Positions 1 through 8,022 of a DNA stretch of 64,000 nt are shown one piece after another (positions within the stretch are counted from its first letter, which is position 1; the number at the start of each line of letters is the position of its first letter). This DNA is from UBA10649 sp965278965 (GTDB taxonomy: Bacteria > Actinomycetota > Actinomycetes > S36-B12): positions 2,294,001 to 2,358,000 of the forward strand of contig OZ257127.1 of assembly GCA_965278965.1 (NCBI GenBank), read 5' to 3'. The notes under the pieces are model-generated. The model ran no database searches. It saw only the letters and a list, made by a program, of their open reading frames with translations, and was not told the DNA's origin. The position numbers and the translations under genes are program-made.

Positions 1-1032
1 GACGAGCTCGCCGACGCCGTTCGCCGTCGCGAGAGCGCTGCGCTGGCCGCCCTTCCGCCGCGACTAGCCGGGCTCCCGCGTGACGTCGTCGAGCTCAAGA
101 GCGTGAACATGGTCGGGCTGGCCGCGCTGCGGCTCCTCCTGGGACCCGATGTTGACGCGGAAGCACCGGGCGGCGAGTTCCCGGTCGTCGACCTGACCGC
201 TCGCGCCCTCGGCGAGCTCATCGACGAGATAGAACGGGGCGGTCACGGGCTCGTGATGTGCATGGGCAAAGGCGGTGTCGGCAAGACGACGATCGCCGCC
301 GCGATCGCGGTCGCCCTCGCGAACCGGGGGCATGAGGTCCAGCTGACGACCACCGATCCCGCCGCCCACGTCGACGAGACCCTGCACGGGGTCGTGACGG
401 GTCTGAGCGTCTCCCGGATCGATCCGGTGGAAGCGACCCGCGAGTACCGCGAGCGGATCATGTCCACCAAGGGCAAGAACCTCGACGACGCCGGTCGCGC
501 CGCCCTGCACGAGGATCTGCTGTCCCCGTGCACGGAAGAGGTCGCTGTCTTCGGCCGGTTCTCCCAGGCGATCAGCGCAGCACGCCGCGGCTTCGTGGTC
601 GTCGACACCGCGCCCACGGGCCACACCTTGCTCCTTCTTGACGCGGCCGGCTCCTACCACCGCGACATCGTCCGGCAGCTCGGCGCCGACGCGACGTTCC
701 GCACGCCGATGATGATGCTGCAGGACCCGGCTCTGACGAAGGTCATCCTCGTCACCCTTCCGGAGCCGACTCCGGTCACCGAGGCGCGCGTGCTGCAGGA
801 CGACCTCCGACGCGCCGGGATCGACCCATGGGCTTGGGTCGTGAACGCATCCTTGGGAGCGGCGCATCCGACGTCGGCGTTCCTGAGTCACCGTGCGGGC
901 GCCGAAGCCGAGCAGATCGCGATCGTCGAGTTGATGGCGGACCGGGTGGCGGTGGTCCCGCTCCTGATCCATGAGCCGATCGGCGAGGCTCGCCTCGCGG
1001 CGCTCTCTGTTGATCCGGGCCTGGTCGCATAG
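1..1032 (+). CDS. arsA: Arsenical pump-driving ATPase ArsA, C-terminal half (5' partial)
   Basis: ArsA is the soluble ATPase that powers arsenite export and usually has two homologous ATPase halves. The reading frame is open from base 1, so the gene starts outside the window; 343 codons are seen, ending at TAG 1030-1032. The visible part holds the second nucleotide-binding half: a deviant Walker A, GKGGVGKTT, near nt 264-290, and the ArsA signature DTAPTGHTLLL near nt 604-636. A start at GTG 103 would give only 309 residues, but the residues upstream of it read as linker from a first half. It is followed by two arsenate reductase genes on the opposite strand. No ArsB/Acr3 pump is visible here; it may lie upstream. 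Confidence 0.9.
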   Translation, partial: DELADAVRRRESAALAALPPRLAGLPRDVVELKSVNMVGLAALRLLLGPDVDAEAPGGEFPVVDLTARALGELIDEIERGGHGLVMCMGKGGVGKTTIAAAIAVALANRGHEVQLTTTDPAAHVDETLHGVVTGLSVSRIDPVEATREYRERIMSTKGKNLDDAGRAALHEDLLSPCTEEVAVFGRFSQAISAARRGFVVVDTAPTGHTLLLLDAAGSYHRDIVRQLGADATFRTPMMMLQDPALTKVILVTLPEPTPVTEARVLQDDLRRAGIDPWAWVVNASLGAAHPTSAFLSHRAGAEAEQIAIVELMADRVAVVPLLIHEPIGEARLAALSVDPGLVA

Positions 1033-1067
1033 GGCAAGGCCGGGATCACGTGGTCGCTCTCGGGCAG

Positions 1068-1721
1068 CTAGCCGACCAGGACTCCGAGGCTCGCCAGCAG
1101 GTCCTCGACTCGTGACTTGACTGCGTCGCGGATGGGTCGGACGTCCTCGACCGTGAGTCCAGCGGGGTCGGGGACCTCCCAGTCCTCGTAGCGCTTCCCT
1201 GGGAACAGAGGGCAGGCGTCGCCGCAGCCCATGGTGATGACGATGTCGGCGGCGCGGACGATCTCGTCGGTCCAGGGCTTGGGGAACTCGCCGGAGATGT
1301 CGATGCCGACCTCGGCCATCGCGGCGACGGCGGCGCTGTTGACGGCGTTGCCGGGCTCTGAGCCGCCGGACCAGGCGATCGCCGCATCGCCGGCCAAGGC
1401 ACGAAAGTACCCGAGGGCCATCTGGGAGCGGCCGGCGTTGTGGGTGCACAGGAACAGCACGACTGGCCGGTGGTCGCTGCTCTTGCCCTCGACGCGGGCC
1501 AGGGCGTTGAGGCGCTCTCGGGCGAACCGCTCGGCGAACATCGGTAGGTAGGTGTCGTTCGTCATCCGGCCGGCGAACTCGTCGTACGAGGTCACGAGGA
1601 ACCTCTCGATGGTCTCGGCGCTGAACACGCCGTCGAAGTCCTTCTGCAGCAACAGCGACGACGAGTGGAGCGTGCTGAGGTGGAGCTCGGGGATGTCTTC
1701 GCGGTAGAAGCTGGCGGTCAT
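1068..1721 (-). CDS. Arsenate reductase, LMW-phosphatase fold, with N-terminal three-helix domain
   Basis: A 217-residue protein. Residues 1-80 form an all-helical N-terminal domain, like the three-helix dimerisation domain placed before actinobacterial ArsC. Residues 85-215 are the low-molecular-weight phosphatase-type arsenate reductase, with active-site loop CTHNAGRS (CX5R), a TMGCGDACP segment carrying further cysteines, and the [13 protein letters not shown] stretch seen in the family. It probably converts arsenate to arsenite using mycothiol/mycoredoxin or thioredoxin; which one cannot be told from sequence. ATG 1721 overlaps the stop of the upstream ArsR-ArsC fusion by 4 nt, so the two are translationally coupled on one leftward transcript. 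Confidence 0.9.
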   Translation of the reverse strand: MTASFYREDIPELHLSTLHSSSLLLQKDFDGVFSAETIERFLVTSYDEFAGRMTNDTYLPMFAERFARERLNALARVEGKSSDHRPVVLFLCTHNAGRSQMALGYFRALAGDAAIAWSGGSEPGNAVNSAAVAAMAEVGIDISGEFPKPWTDEIVRAADIVITMGCGDACPLFPGKRYEDWEVPDPAGLTVEDVRPIRDAVKSRVEDLLASLGVLVG

Positions 1722-2458
1722 CGGTGTGCCCTTCTGGTGGACGCGCGGTCGCGGTGAACGCGTGGGGCGAGGTGGGTGACGCGGTCGCGGAGCTCGGTGA
1801 CGGCCGCGTCGAAGGCCGCGTCGGTGCCTGCGATGGCCGGGTCGGGTACGGACCAGTGGATCCGCGGGTTGACCATCGGGCCGAGGTCCTCGTTGACCGC
1901 GTCGCAGACCGAAACGACGATGTCGTCCGGTCCCACGACGTCGTCGATCGAACGCGGCGCGGCGTCGGTGATGGTCAGTCCGTGGCGCTCGGCGGCTGTC
2001 CGAGCCTGGGGATTGATCGCGGCCGCGGGGTGAGTGCCGGCGGATGTGCTGGGCACGTCACTGGCGGTGCGCCACAACGCCTCCGCCAGGACGGACCGGG
2101 CCGAGTTGTGCGTGCAGACGAACACAACGCGCGGCGCAGCCAGGCCGCCCGGTCTCGGCAGGAGGTCGTCCATCGCGCCCTCGACCGCCTGCACGTACGT
2201 ACGGCGACGGTCGTTCTGCGACGTGACGCGACGGACCAGCCCCGCGGTCTCCAGCACCTTCAGATGGTGGGCCAGCAGATTGCCGGGAACCTCCAGCGCT
2301 GCCGCCAGTGCATCGGGGGACAGATCCTGGACGGCCAGGAGCTCCATGGCGCCTAGACGCGTCGGCTCCGCCAGCGCGGCAAGGACCCTGGCCCGCTGCT
2401 CGCGAAGCACGGACCATTCGCTAGAGTTTTGCTCAGTAGACATTGACTCAATAGTCAT
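1718..2458 (-). CDS. ArsR-type repressor fused to an arsenate reductase domain
   Basis: A 246-residue fusion. Residues 20-95 are an ArsR-family winged helix (helix pair around PDALAAALEVPGNLLAHHLK, wing around TSQNDRRRTYV). Residues 105-230 are a low-molecular-weight phosphatase/ArsC domain with the CX5R loop CTHNSAR and the later SVPDPA acid segment. The HTH half lacks the ELCVCDL-type cysteine motif that binds As(III) in classical ArsR; the only cysteines I see are in the enzyme half. ATG 2458 has AGGA 7 nt upstream. ATG 2443 is an alternative (a leaderless message is possible), and the operator palindrome overlaps both. It likely represses both directions of the cluster. Stop overlaps the downstream arsC start. 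Confidence 0.88.
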   Translation of the reverse strand: MTIESMSTEQNSSEWSVLREQRARVLAALAEPTRLGAMELLAVQDLSPDALAAALEVPGNLLAHHLKVLETAGLVRRVTSQNDRRRTYVQAVEGAMDDLLPRPGGLAAPRVVFVCTHNSARSVLAEALWRTASDVPSTSAGTHPAAAINPQARTAAERHGLTITDAAPRSIDDVVGPDDIVVSVCDAVNEDLGPMVNPRIHWSVPDPAIAGTDAAFDAAVTELRDRVTHLAPRVHRDRASTRRAHR

Positions 2459-2480
2459 TGATTCATCCTAGAGATGTCAA
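2443..2480. promoter_or_regulatory. ArsR-type operator and divergent promoter region
   Basis: An interrupted palindrome at 2444-2465 reads TGA-n-TCAAT, four central bases, ATTGA-n-TCA, with every arm base matched except the one n position. This is the ATCAA/TTGAT-like dyad typical of ArsR-family sites. It sits between the divergent fusion gene and the aquaporin gene. On the minus strand a perfect -35, TTGACA, lies at 2480-2475; on the plus strand TTGACT lies at 2443-2448. The dyad would therefore cover promoter elements of both units. The -10 boxes are weak. Confidence 0.65.
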
Positions 2481-2508
2481 GTAGAACCATGAACAAAGAG
2501 GGAGACCG

Positions 2509-3228
2509 ATGACGCACCCGATCGTGCGCCGCGCCAGCGCGGAGCTCCTCGGCACTGCGGTCCTCGTGGCGACGGTGGTGGGCTCGGGGATCATGGGGTC
2601 TCTTCTCACTGACGACCTCGCCGTCACATTGCTGATCAATGCCCTTGCGACCGTCTCCGTGCTCGGCGTCCTCATCTGGGCGTTCGGGCCGATCTCCGGG
2701 GCGCACTTCAACCCGGTCGTCACCGGTGTCGCAGTCGTCCGCCGGGAGATGCCGGTTGCCGAGGCCTCGCTCTACGTCGTGGTGCAGATCGCGGGGGCGT
2801 GCGCGGGAGCGATGGTCGCCAACCTCATGTTCGACCTGCCCGCCGTCGAGACGTCGACCCACGTCAGAACGGGCGGGGGCATCTGGCTCGGCGAGATCGT
2901 CGCTACCGCGGGACTCCTTCTGGTCATCGGCGCCCTCACCCGTACGGGGCGCGGGCACCTCGGGGCTGTCCTGGTGCCGGCGTGGATCGGCGCCGCGTAC
3001 TTCTTCACGGCGTCCACCTCGTTCGCGAATCCGTCCGTGACGATCGGACGATCCCTGACGGACACGTTCGCCGGCATCGCCCCGCAGTCCGTTCCGCTGT
3101 TCATCGTGTTCCAGGTCGTCGGTGCCGCGGTCGGCGCGCTACTGACGGAGTACTTCTACCCCCGTCGCGGCCTGACGCCCGAGCCGCTGGACCTGCCCGA
3201 GCCCATCCACCACGGCCCCCGGGCCTGA
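2509..3228 (+). CDS. MIP/aquaporin family channel (AqpS-like)
   Basis: A 239-residue membrane channel of the aquaporin/aquaglyceroporin family. Six hydrophobic segments are visible. The two half-helix motifs are present as NPV (in GAHFNPVVTG, about residue 67) and NPS (in SFANPSVTIG, about residue 173), rather than the canonical NPA pair. This variation is common in ars-operon aquaporins, which pass arsenite out or, with ArsC, drain internally made As(III). GGAG precedes ATG 2509 by a normal distance. It is first in the rightward unit aqpS-arsC-trxB, divergent from the ArsR-ArsC fusion and presumably under the same operator. Confidence 0.88.
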   Translation: MTHPIVRRASAELLGTAVLVATVVGSGIMGSLLTDDLAVTLLINALATVSVLGVLIWAFGPISGAHFNPVVTGVAVVRREMPVAEASLYVVVQIAGACAGAMVANLMFDLPAVETSTHVRTGGGIWLGEIVATAGLLLVIGALTRTGRGHLGAVLVPAWIGAAYFFTASTSFANPSVTIGRSLTDTFAGIAPQSVPLFIVFQVVGAAVGALLTEYFYPRRGLTPEPLDLPEPIHHGPRA

Positions 3229-3248
3229 CCCCGAGAAAGGCACCTGAC

Positions 3249-3659
3249 GTGACCGACAAGCCGTCCGTCCTGTTCGTCTGCATCCACAACGCCGGCCGTT
3301 CGCAGATGGCCGCGGCCTACCTCCAGCGCCTAGGCAACGGCCGCATCGAGGTCCGCTCCGCAGGCTCCGCTCCTGCCGACCAGGTCAACCCCGCCGCCGT
3401 CGAAGCGATGATCGAGGAGGGGATCGACATGAGTACGGAGTCGCCGAAGATCCTCACCGACGAGGCCGTCCAGGACTCCGACGTCGTCATCACCATGGGC
3501 TGCGGCGACACGTGCAAGTTCTACCCCGGCAAGCGTTACGAGGACTGGGTCCTCGACGACCCCGCCGGCCAAGGCGTCGAGGCCGTTCGCCCGATCCGGG
3601 ACGAGATCCGTCGTCGTGTGGAGGTCCTCATCTCCGAGCTCCTCCCCGCGGGAGCCTGA
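3249..3659 (+). CDS. arsC: Arsenate reductase (LMW-phosphatase type)
   Basis: A 136-residue single-domain arsenate reductase. It has the catalytic loop CIHNAGRS near the N terminus, the [19 protein letters not shown] segment with additional cysteines, and a C-terminal helix pair. Start GTG 3249 is preceded by AGAAAGG at about 9 nt; the frame remains open upstream but overlaps the aquaporin gene, so the longer version is unlikely. It lies 20 nt after the aquaporin gene and 2 nt before trxB, which points to electrons delivered through a thioredoxin reductase. It is the third ArsC-fold domain in this cluster. Confidence 0.92.
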   Translation: MTDKPSVLFVCIHNAGRSQMAAAYLQRLGNGRIEVRSAGSAPADQVNPAAVEAMIEEGIDMSTESPKILTDEAVQDSDVVITMGCGDTCKFYPGKRYEDWVLDDPAGQGVEAVRPIRDEIRRRVEVLISELLPAGA

Positions 3660-3661
3660 GC

Positions 3662-4585
3662 GTGAGCCCGCGCGAGGTCATCATCATCGGGTCCGGCCCG
3701 GCCGGGTACACGGCGGCGGTCTATGCCGCCCGCGCCCAGCTGGCCCCGTTGCTGTTCGAGGGGTCGGTCACGGCCGGCGGCGCCCTCATGAACACGACCG
3801 AGGTCGAGAACTTCCCGGGTTTCACCGACGGCATCATGGGCCCGCAGCTCATGGAGCAGATGCGGGCTCAGGCCGTGCGGTTCGGTGCCCAGATCGTCAC
3901 CGACGACGTCACGAGCGTGGACCTGACCGGCGACATCAAGCGCGTCGTCGACGGCAACGGGGCCACGCACGAGGCCCGCACCGTCATCCTCGCGATGGGC
4001 TCGGCCTACCGCGAGCTGGGCCTGGACAACGAGAAGCGGCTGTCCGGTCACGGTGTCTCGTGGTGCGCGACCTGCGACGGGTTCTTCTTCCGCGACCAGG
4101 ACATCGCCGTCGTCGGCGGCGGTGACTCCGCCGTGGAGGAGGCCACCTTCCTGACCCGGTTCGCCCGTTCGGTGACCCTCGTGCACCGCCGCGACGAGCT
4201 GCGCGCCAGCAAGATCATGGCCGAGCGCGCCCAGGCCGACCCGAAGCTGTCGTTCGCGTGGAACGCCGTCGTGGAAGACGTCCTCGGCGACGCGAAGGTC
4301 TCCGGCCTGGTCCTGAAGGACACCGAGACCGGCGCCGCGCGGGAGCTGCCCGTCACCGGCGTGTTCGTCGCCATCGGCCACGACCCGCGCTCTGAGCTCG
4401 TCCGCGGGCAGATCGACCTCGACGACGAGGGCTACGTCCTGGTCCAGGGCCGCTCCACCGCCACGAACCTTCCCGGCGTGTTCGCCTGCGGCGACCTCGT
4501 CGACCACACCTACCGCCAGGCGATCACCGCCGCCGGCTCGGGCTGCGCCGCCGCGCTCGACGCCGAGCGCTACCTCGCCCAGTAG
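3662..4585 (+). CDS. trxB: Thioredoxin-disulfide reductase
   Basis: A 307-residue NADPH/FAD thioredoxin reductase of normal length. The FAD-binding GSGPAG lies at residues 10-15, the redox-active CATC near residue 138, the NADPH-binding [10 protein letters not shown] near residue 155, and the C-terminal FAD motif GVFACGDL follows. GTG 3662 starts 2 nt after the arsC stop, so both are on one message. In this setting it probably regenerates the reductant for ArsC rather than being the housekeeping enzyme; that is inferred from position. No separate thioredoxin gene lies next to it. Confidence 0.93.
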   Translation: MSPREVIIIGSGPAGYTAAVYAARAQLAPLLFEGSVTAGGALMNTTEVENFPGFTDGIMGPQLMEQMRAQAVRFGAQIVTDDVTSVDLTGDIKRVVDGNGATHEARTVILAMGSAYRELGLDNEKRLSGHGVSWCATCDGFFFRDQDIAVVGGGDSAVEEATFLTRFARSVTLVHRRDELRASKIMAERAQADPKLSFAWNAVVEDVLGDAKVSGLVLKDTETGAARELPVTGVFVAIGHDPRSELVRGQIDLDDEGYVLVQGRSTATNLPGVFACGDLVDHTYRQAITAAGSGCAAALDAERYLAQ

Positions 4586-4656
4586 CCAGTCGAGGTCGGC
4601 GCGACTGACGTCGCGTGCCCGCCGACGGCCCAGGCGATCCGTGCATGATGGGCGCC

Positions 4657-6132
4657 ATGGACCGCAGCACCGCCGCGCAGATCGCCGACGATGTCTTCCG
4701 CGGGGCATCCGAGCTCGCGTCTGTGCCGGGGATCGCCTACGGGCTGGTGCATGACGGTGAGCTCGTGGCCACGGGGGGCAGGGGTGGGGCGACGCTCGAC
4801 GGGCCGGTGCCGGGACCGGACACGGTCTTCCGCATCGCGTCGATGACCAAGTCGTTCACGGCCGCGGCTGTCCTGCTGCTGCGCGACGAGGGCCGGCTGC
4901 GCCTCGACGAGCCGGTGGCGACCTACGTGCCTGCCGCGGCAACCATCGCCGCTCCCGACGGCCCCGCGCTCGCGGTCCGCGACCTGCTGACGATGGGCGG
5001 CGGCCTGCCCACGGACGATCCGTGGGGAGATCGACAGGAGTCGCTCCCGGCCGCCGCGTTCGACCGGCTCGTCGCCGGCGGACTGTCGTTCTCCCGCCCC
5101 CCGCGGACGGGCTTCGAGTACTCCAACACGGGATACGCCCTCCTCGGCCGCGTCATCGAGGAGGTCACCGGCACCTCCTACCAGGACGCCGTCATGTCTC
5201 GCCTGTGCGCGCCGCTGGGGATGGCGGCGACGGTGTTCGATCCTGCTGACATCGCGACCGACGTCCTCGCGGCGGGCTACCGGATCGCAGCAGACGGGTC
5301 GGCGACACCGGTGCCTCTCGTCCGACCGGGTTCCTACTCCGCGATGGGTGGGCTCCACTCGACCGTCCGGGACCTTGCCGTGTGGATCGGGGCGTTCCTT
5401 CAGTCCTGGGGTGCGTCGACCGCACACCCCGCCGGCCGCTGGGCGCTGCGCGAGGCGCAGGAGCTGTCGCGCTTCGTGAGCCTCGACGAGTCGACCGGGC
5501 CGGGTGCTGGCGAGTACGTCATGGGCTACGGCTTCGGGCTCTACGTCCAGGAGCACCGCGTGCTGGGCCGCGTGATCTCCCACTCTGGCGGCTACCCCGG
5601 TTTCGGCTCGCACATGCGGTGGCACCCCGGTTCGGGCTGGGGGGTCGTCGCGCTCGGGAACGCGACGTACGCCCCGATGCACGTAGCAGCGCGCGAGGTG
5701 CTCGCCCGCCTCGTCCTGGAGTCGGGTGCCGCTCACGGCGCTCGTCCGCCCGTAGCCGTGACGCCGTGGCCGCAGACGATCACCGCGATGAACCAGGTCG
5801 AGGACCTGCTGCGCGGCCAGCCGCTGAGCGCGGACGAGCACACGTGGTCGCCGAACGTGGACCTCGATATCCCTTGGGATGAGAGGCTTCGCGGCCTTTC
5901 CGACGTCCGGGATGCCATCGGCGCACCGTGTCGTGTCGAGGGAACCGTCGAGCACCTCACGCCGGCGCACGCGGCCTGGAACGTCGCCGGCGATGCCGGC
6001 TCCGCGCGCGTGGAGCTGACGATGACCCCGGAGCGTGAACCACGGATCCAGGGGCTGGTCGTCAAGCGGGTGCTCGGGCGGACCGACGGCGGCGGCCCCG
6101 GTCTCGCGTCGGCCGCAGACGACTGGGACTAG
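4657..6132 (+). CDS. Serine hydrolase, beta-lactamase class C / penicillin-binding-like
   Basis: A 491-residue serine hydrolase of the AmpC/EstB/D-aminopeptidase superfamily. The nucleophile motif SMTK (SxxK) is at about residue 60, the second motif YSN in FEYSNTGYALLG at about residue 152, and the third box is HSGGYPG near residue 310. A C-terminal domain of about 120 residues follows the catalytic fold. No signal peptide is seen, so it is probably cytosolic, acting as a peptidase or esterase rather than a secreted beta-lactamase. ATG 4657 is preceded by CATGAT at about 7 nt, a -10-like box consistent with a leaderless transcript; ATG 4645 is an alternative. Confidence 0.85.
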   Translation: MDRSTAAQIADDVFRGASELASVPGIAYGLVHDGELVATGGRGGATLDGPVPGPDTVFRIASMTKSFTAAAVLLLRDEGRLRLDEPVATYVPAAATIAAPDGPALAVRDLLTMGGGLPTDDPWGDRQESLPAAAFDRLVAGGLSFSRPPRTGFEYSNTGYALLGRVIEEVTGTSYQDAVMSRLCAPLGMAATVFDPADIATDVLAAGYRIAADGSATPVPLVRPGSYSAMGGLHSTVRDLAVWIGAFLQSWGASTAHPAGRWALREAQELSRFVSLDESTGPGAGEYVMGYGFGLYVQEHRVLGRVISHSGGYPGFGSHMRWHPGSGWGVVALGNATYAPMHVAAREVLARLVLESGAAHGARPPVAVTPWPQTITAMNQVEDLLRGQPLSADEHTWSPNVDLDIPWDERLRGLSDVRDAIGAPCRVEGTVEHLTPAHAAWNVAGDAGSARVELTMTPEREPRIQGLVVKRVLGRTDGGGPGLASAADDWD

Positions 6133-6169
6133 GCGGAGGGGTCGGCCCCCGGTGGTAGCGTCGCGCGGC

Positions 6170-7894
6170 ATGTCTGACCGACTAGCGGTCCCGTTGCGCG
6201 ATCCCGACCTCCCCGAGCCGGCACTGCTGGCGCGCATCCGTGAGGGCGTCATCGGCGACGACCAGGTGATGTACGGCCCGTTCGGCCCGAGGCGAGTGAC
6301 CTACGCCGACTACACGGCGTCCGGGCGGGCACTGGGGTTCATCGAGGACTTCCTGCGTTCGGAGGTGCTTCCCCGGTACGCGAACACGCACACCGAGAGC
6401 AGTGGCACGGGCCTGCAGACGACCCGGCTGCGCGAGGACGCCCGCGGGATCATCCACGAGGGCCTCGGCTGCGGGGCAGACGCGGTGGTCATCTTCAGCG
6501 GTTCCGGCACGACCGGCGCGATCGACAAGCTCCTGGGCATCCTCAACCTCCGCATCCCCGCGGACCTCGACCGGGCGCGTGGGTTCTCCGCCCAGATCCC
6601 GCCGGCCGAACGCCCGGTCGTGTTCATCGGGCCGTTCGAGCACCACAGCAACGAGCTCCCCTGGCGGGAGTCCATCGCCGACGTCGTGCAGGTCCCGGAG
6701 GACGCCAACGGCCACATCGACATCGAGCGGCTCGAAGCAGAGCTCGTCGCCTACGCGGACCGCCCGCTGAAGATCGGGGCGTTCAGTGCGGCGTCGAACG
6801 TCACCGGCATCGTCACGGACACCCGTCAGATCGCCAGCCTGCTGCACCGGTTCGGCGCCTTGAGCGTCTGGGACTACGCGGCGGCCGCGCCCTACCTCGA
6901 GATCGACATGGCGGCGTCGCCCGATGACCCGGCGTCCTACAAGGACGCCGTGGTCCTGTCGCCGCACAAGTTCGTCGGCGGCCCCGGCACGCCCGGCGTC
7001 CTCGCCATCCGCCGCGACCTGCTCACCAACTCGGTGCCCGTGGTCGTCGGCGGCGGGACCGTCGCCTACGTCAACCCGGCCGACCACCTCTACCTCGACG
7101 ATCCGGTGCACCGCGAGGAGGCAGGAACACCGGCGATCATCGAGTCGATCCGTGCCGGCCTGGTGTTCGACCTGAAGCGCAACGTCGGGCTCGACGTCAT
7201 CCGCGCGCACGAGCACGACTACCTCCGGCGCGCGATCGGCTCGTGGCAGGAGCACCCGAACATCGACATCCTCGGCAACGTCGATGCCGAGCGCCTCTCG
7301 ATCGTGTCCTTCACGATCCGACGCCCCGCCGGAAGGTACCTGCATCACAACCTCGTGGTCGCGATCCTCAATGACCTGTTCGGGATCCAAAGTCGCGGAG
7401 GGTGCTCGTGCGCCGGTCCGTACGGACACCGCCTGCTCGGTATCGACCTCGAACGCTCCCGCGAGTTCGAGCGTGAGATCGCGACCGGCTGCGAGGGCAT
7501 CAAGCCCGGCTGGGTGCGGGTGAACTTCAACTACTTCATCAGCGAGCGGGTCTTCCAGTACGTCGTGCAGGCGGTGGGCCTGGTGGCCGACCACGGCTGG
7601 CGGCTCCTGCCGGAGTACCGGTTCGACCTGGTGTCCGGACGCTGGCGGCACAAGGACGGCGCCGTCGAGCCGCCGCTGCGCCTCTCGCAGCTGCACTACG
7701 TCGATGGCGTGCTGACCTACCCCCGCCGGGACGACACGGCGCCGGAGTCGGTGCTGCCGGAGTACCTCGAGACGGCCCGCGAGCTCATGCACGCCCTGCC
7801 CGCACCGGCGGACGACGCGCACGTCGCGTCGGTCAGCGCCGACTTCGAGCACCTGCGGTGGTTCGAGCTCCCCGCCGCCTGCCTCGCCGACTGA
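6170..7894 (+). CDS. Class V aminotransferase-fold PLP enzyme (cysteine desulfurase-like)
   Basis: A 574-residue PLP enzyme, longer than the 400-residue norm of the class V family. The N-terminal half has YADYTASGRAL, the glycine-rich FSGSGTTGAIDKLL and HHSNELPWRES (His stacking on PLP), and the PLP lysine is in LSPHKFVGGPGTPG near residue 267. A GGCSCAGPYGHRL segment near residue 418 resembles the cysteine loop of desulfurases. About 150 residues follow as an extension. Start ATG 6170 has TAGCGT 8 nt upstream, fitting a leaderless start; the upstream open frame overlaps the hydrolase gene. Substrate unknown: desulfurase, lyase or transaminase are all possible. Confidence 0.82.
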   Translation: MSDRLAVPLRDPDLPEPALLARIREGVIGDDQVMYGPFGPRRVTYADYTASGRALGFIEDFLRSEVLPRYANTHTESSGTGLQTTRLREDARGIIHEGLGCGADAVVIFSGSGTTGAIDKLLGILNLRIPADLDRARGFSAQIPPAERPVVFIGPFEHHSNELPWRESIADVVQVPEDANGHIDIERLEAELVAYADRPLKIGAFSAASNVTGIVTDTRQIASLLHRFGALSVWDYAAAAPYLEIDMAASPDDPASYKDAVVLSPHKFVGGPGTPGVLAIRRDLLTNSVPVVVGGGTVAYVNPADHLYLDDPVHREEAGTPAIIESIRAGLVFDLKRNVGLDVIRAHEHDYLRRAIGSWQEHPNIDILGNVDAERLSIVSFTIRRPAGRYLHHNLVVAILNDLFGIQSRGGCSCAGPYGHRLLGIDLERSREFEREIATGCEGIKPGWVRVNFNYFISERVFQYVVQAVGLVADHGWRLLPEYRFDLVSGRWRHKDGAVEPPLRLSQLHYVDGVLTYPRRDDTAPESVLPEYLETARELMHALPAPADDAHVASVSADFEHLRWFELPAACLAD

Positions 7895-7915
7895 GCCACC
7901 CGCCGCACCGGACCG

Positions 7916-7931
7916 CCCGGGTTCGCCCGGG
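7916..7931 (+). terminator. GC hairpin with TTCG loop after the aminotransferase gene
   Basis: A perfect 6-bp stem CCCGGG/CCCGGG encloses a TTCG tetraloop, 22 nt after the aminotransferase stop. No T-run follows. It probably marks the 3' end of the upstream unit. Confidence 0.45.
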
Positions 7932-7935
7932 GGTG

Positions 7936-7964
7936 TTGTGAACACTGGCCCGGGCGTCTACCAT
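7936..7964 (+). promoter_or_regulatory. Candidate sigma-A-type promoter of the peptide operon
   Basis: TTGTGA (7936-7941) and TACCAT (7959-7964) are separated by 17 nt. This would start transcription near 7971, about 50 nt before the substrate-binding protein gene. A small dyad GTGTT-GTG-AACAC (7933-7945) overlaps the -35 and could be the target of the XRE-cupin regulator encoded in the operon. Confidence 0.5.
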
Positions 7965-8022
7965 CGGCGCACACTTGGATCAATCCACTGAACGCTCTGC
8001 CTGCCCCTGGAGGAATCGACCC

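Noticed and set aside
2799..3248. N-terminal extension of arsC overlapping the aquaporin gene
   Set aside because: The extra residues are Arg/Gly/Pro-rich shadow sequence; GTG 3249 with its own ribosome-binding site gives the usual ArsC length.
4570..6252. 560-codon minus-strand frame across the serine hydrolase
   Set aside because: Shadow frame; the beta-lactamase SxxK, YSN and HSGG motifs are on the plus strand.
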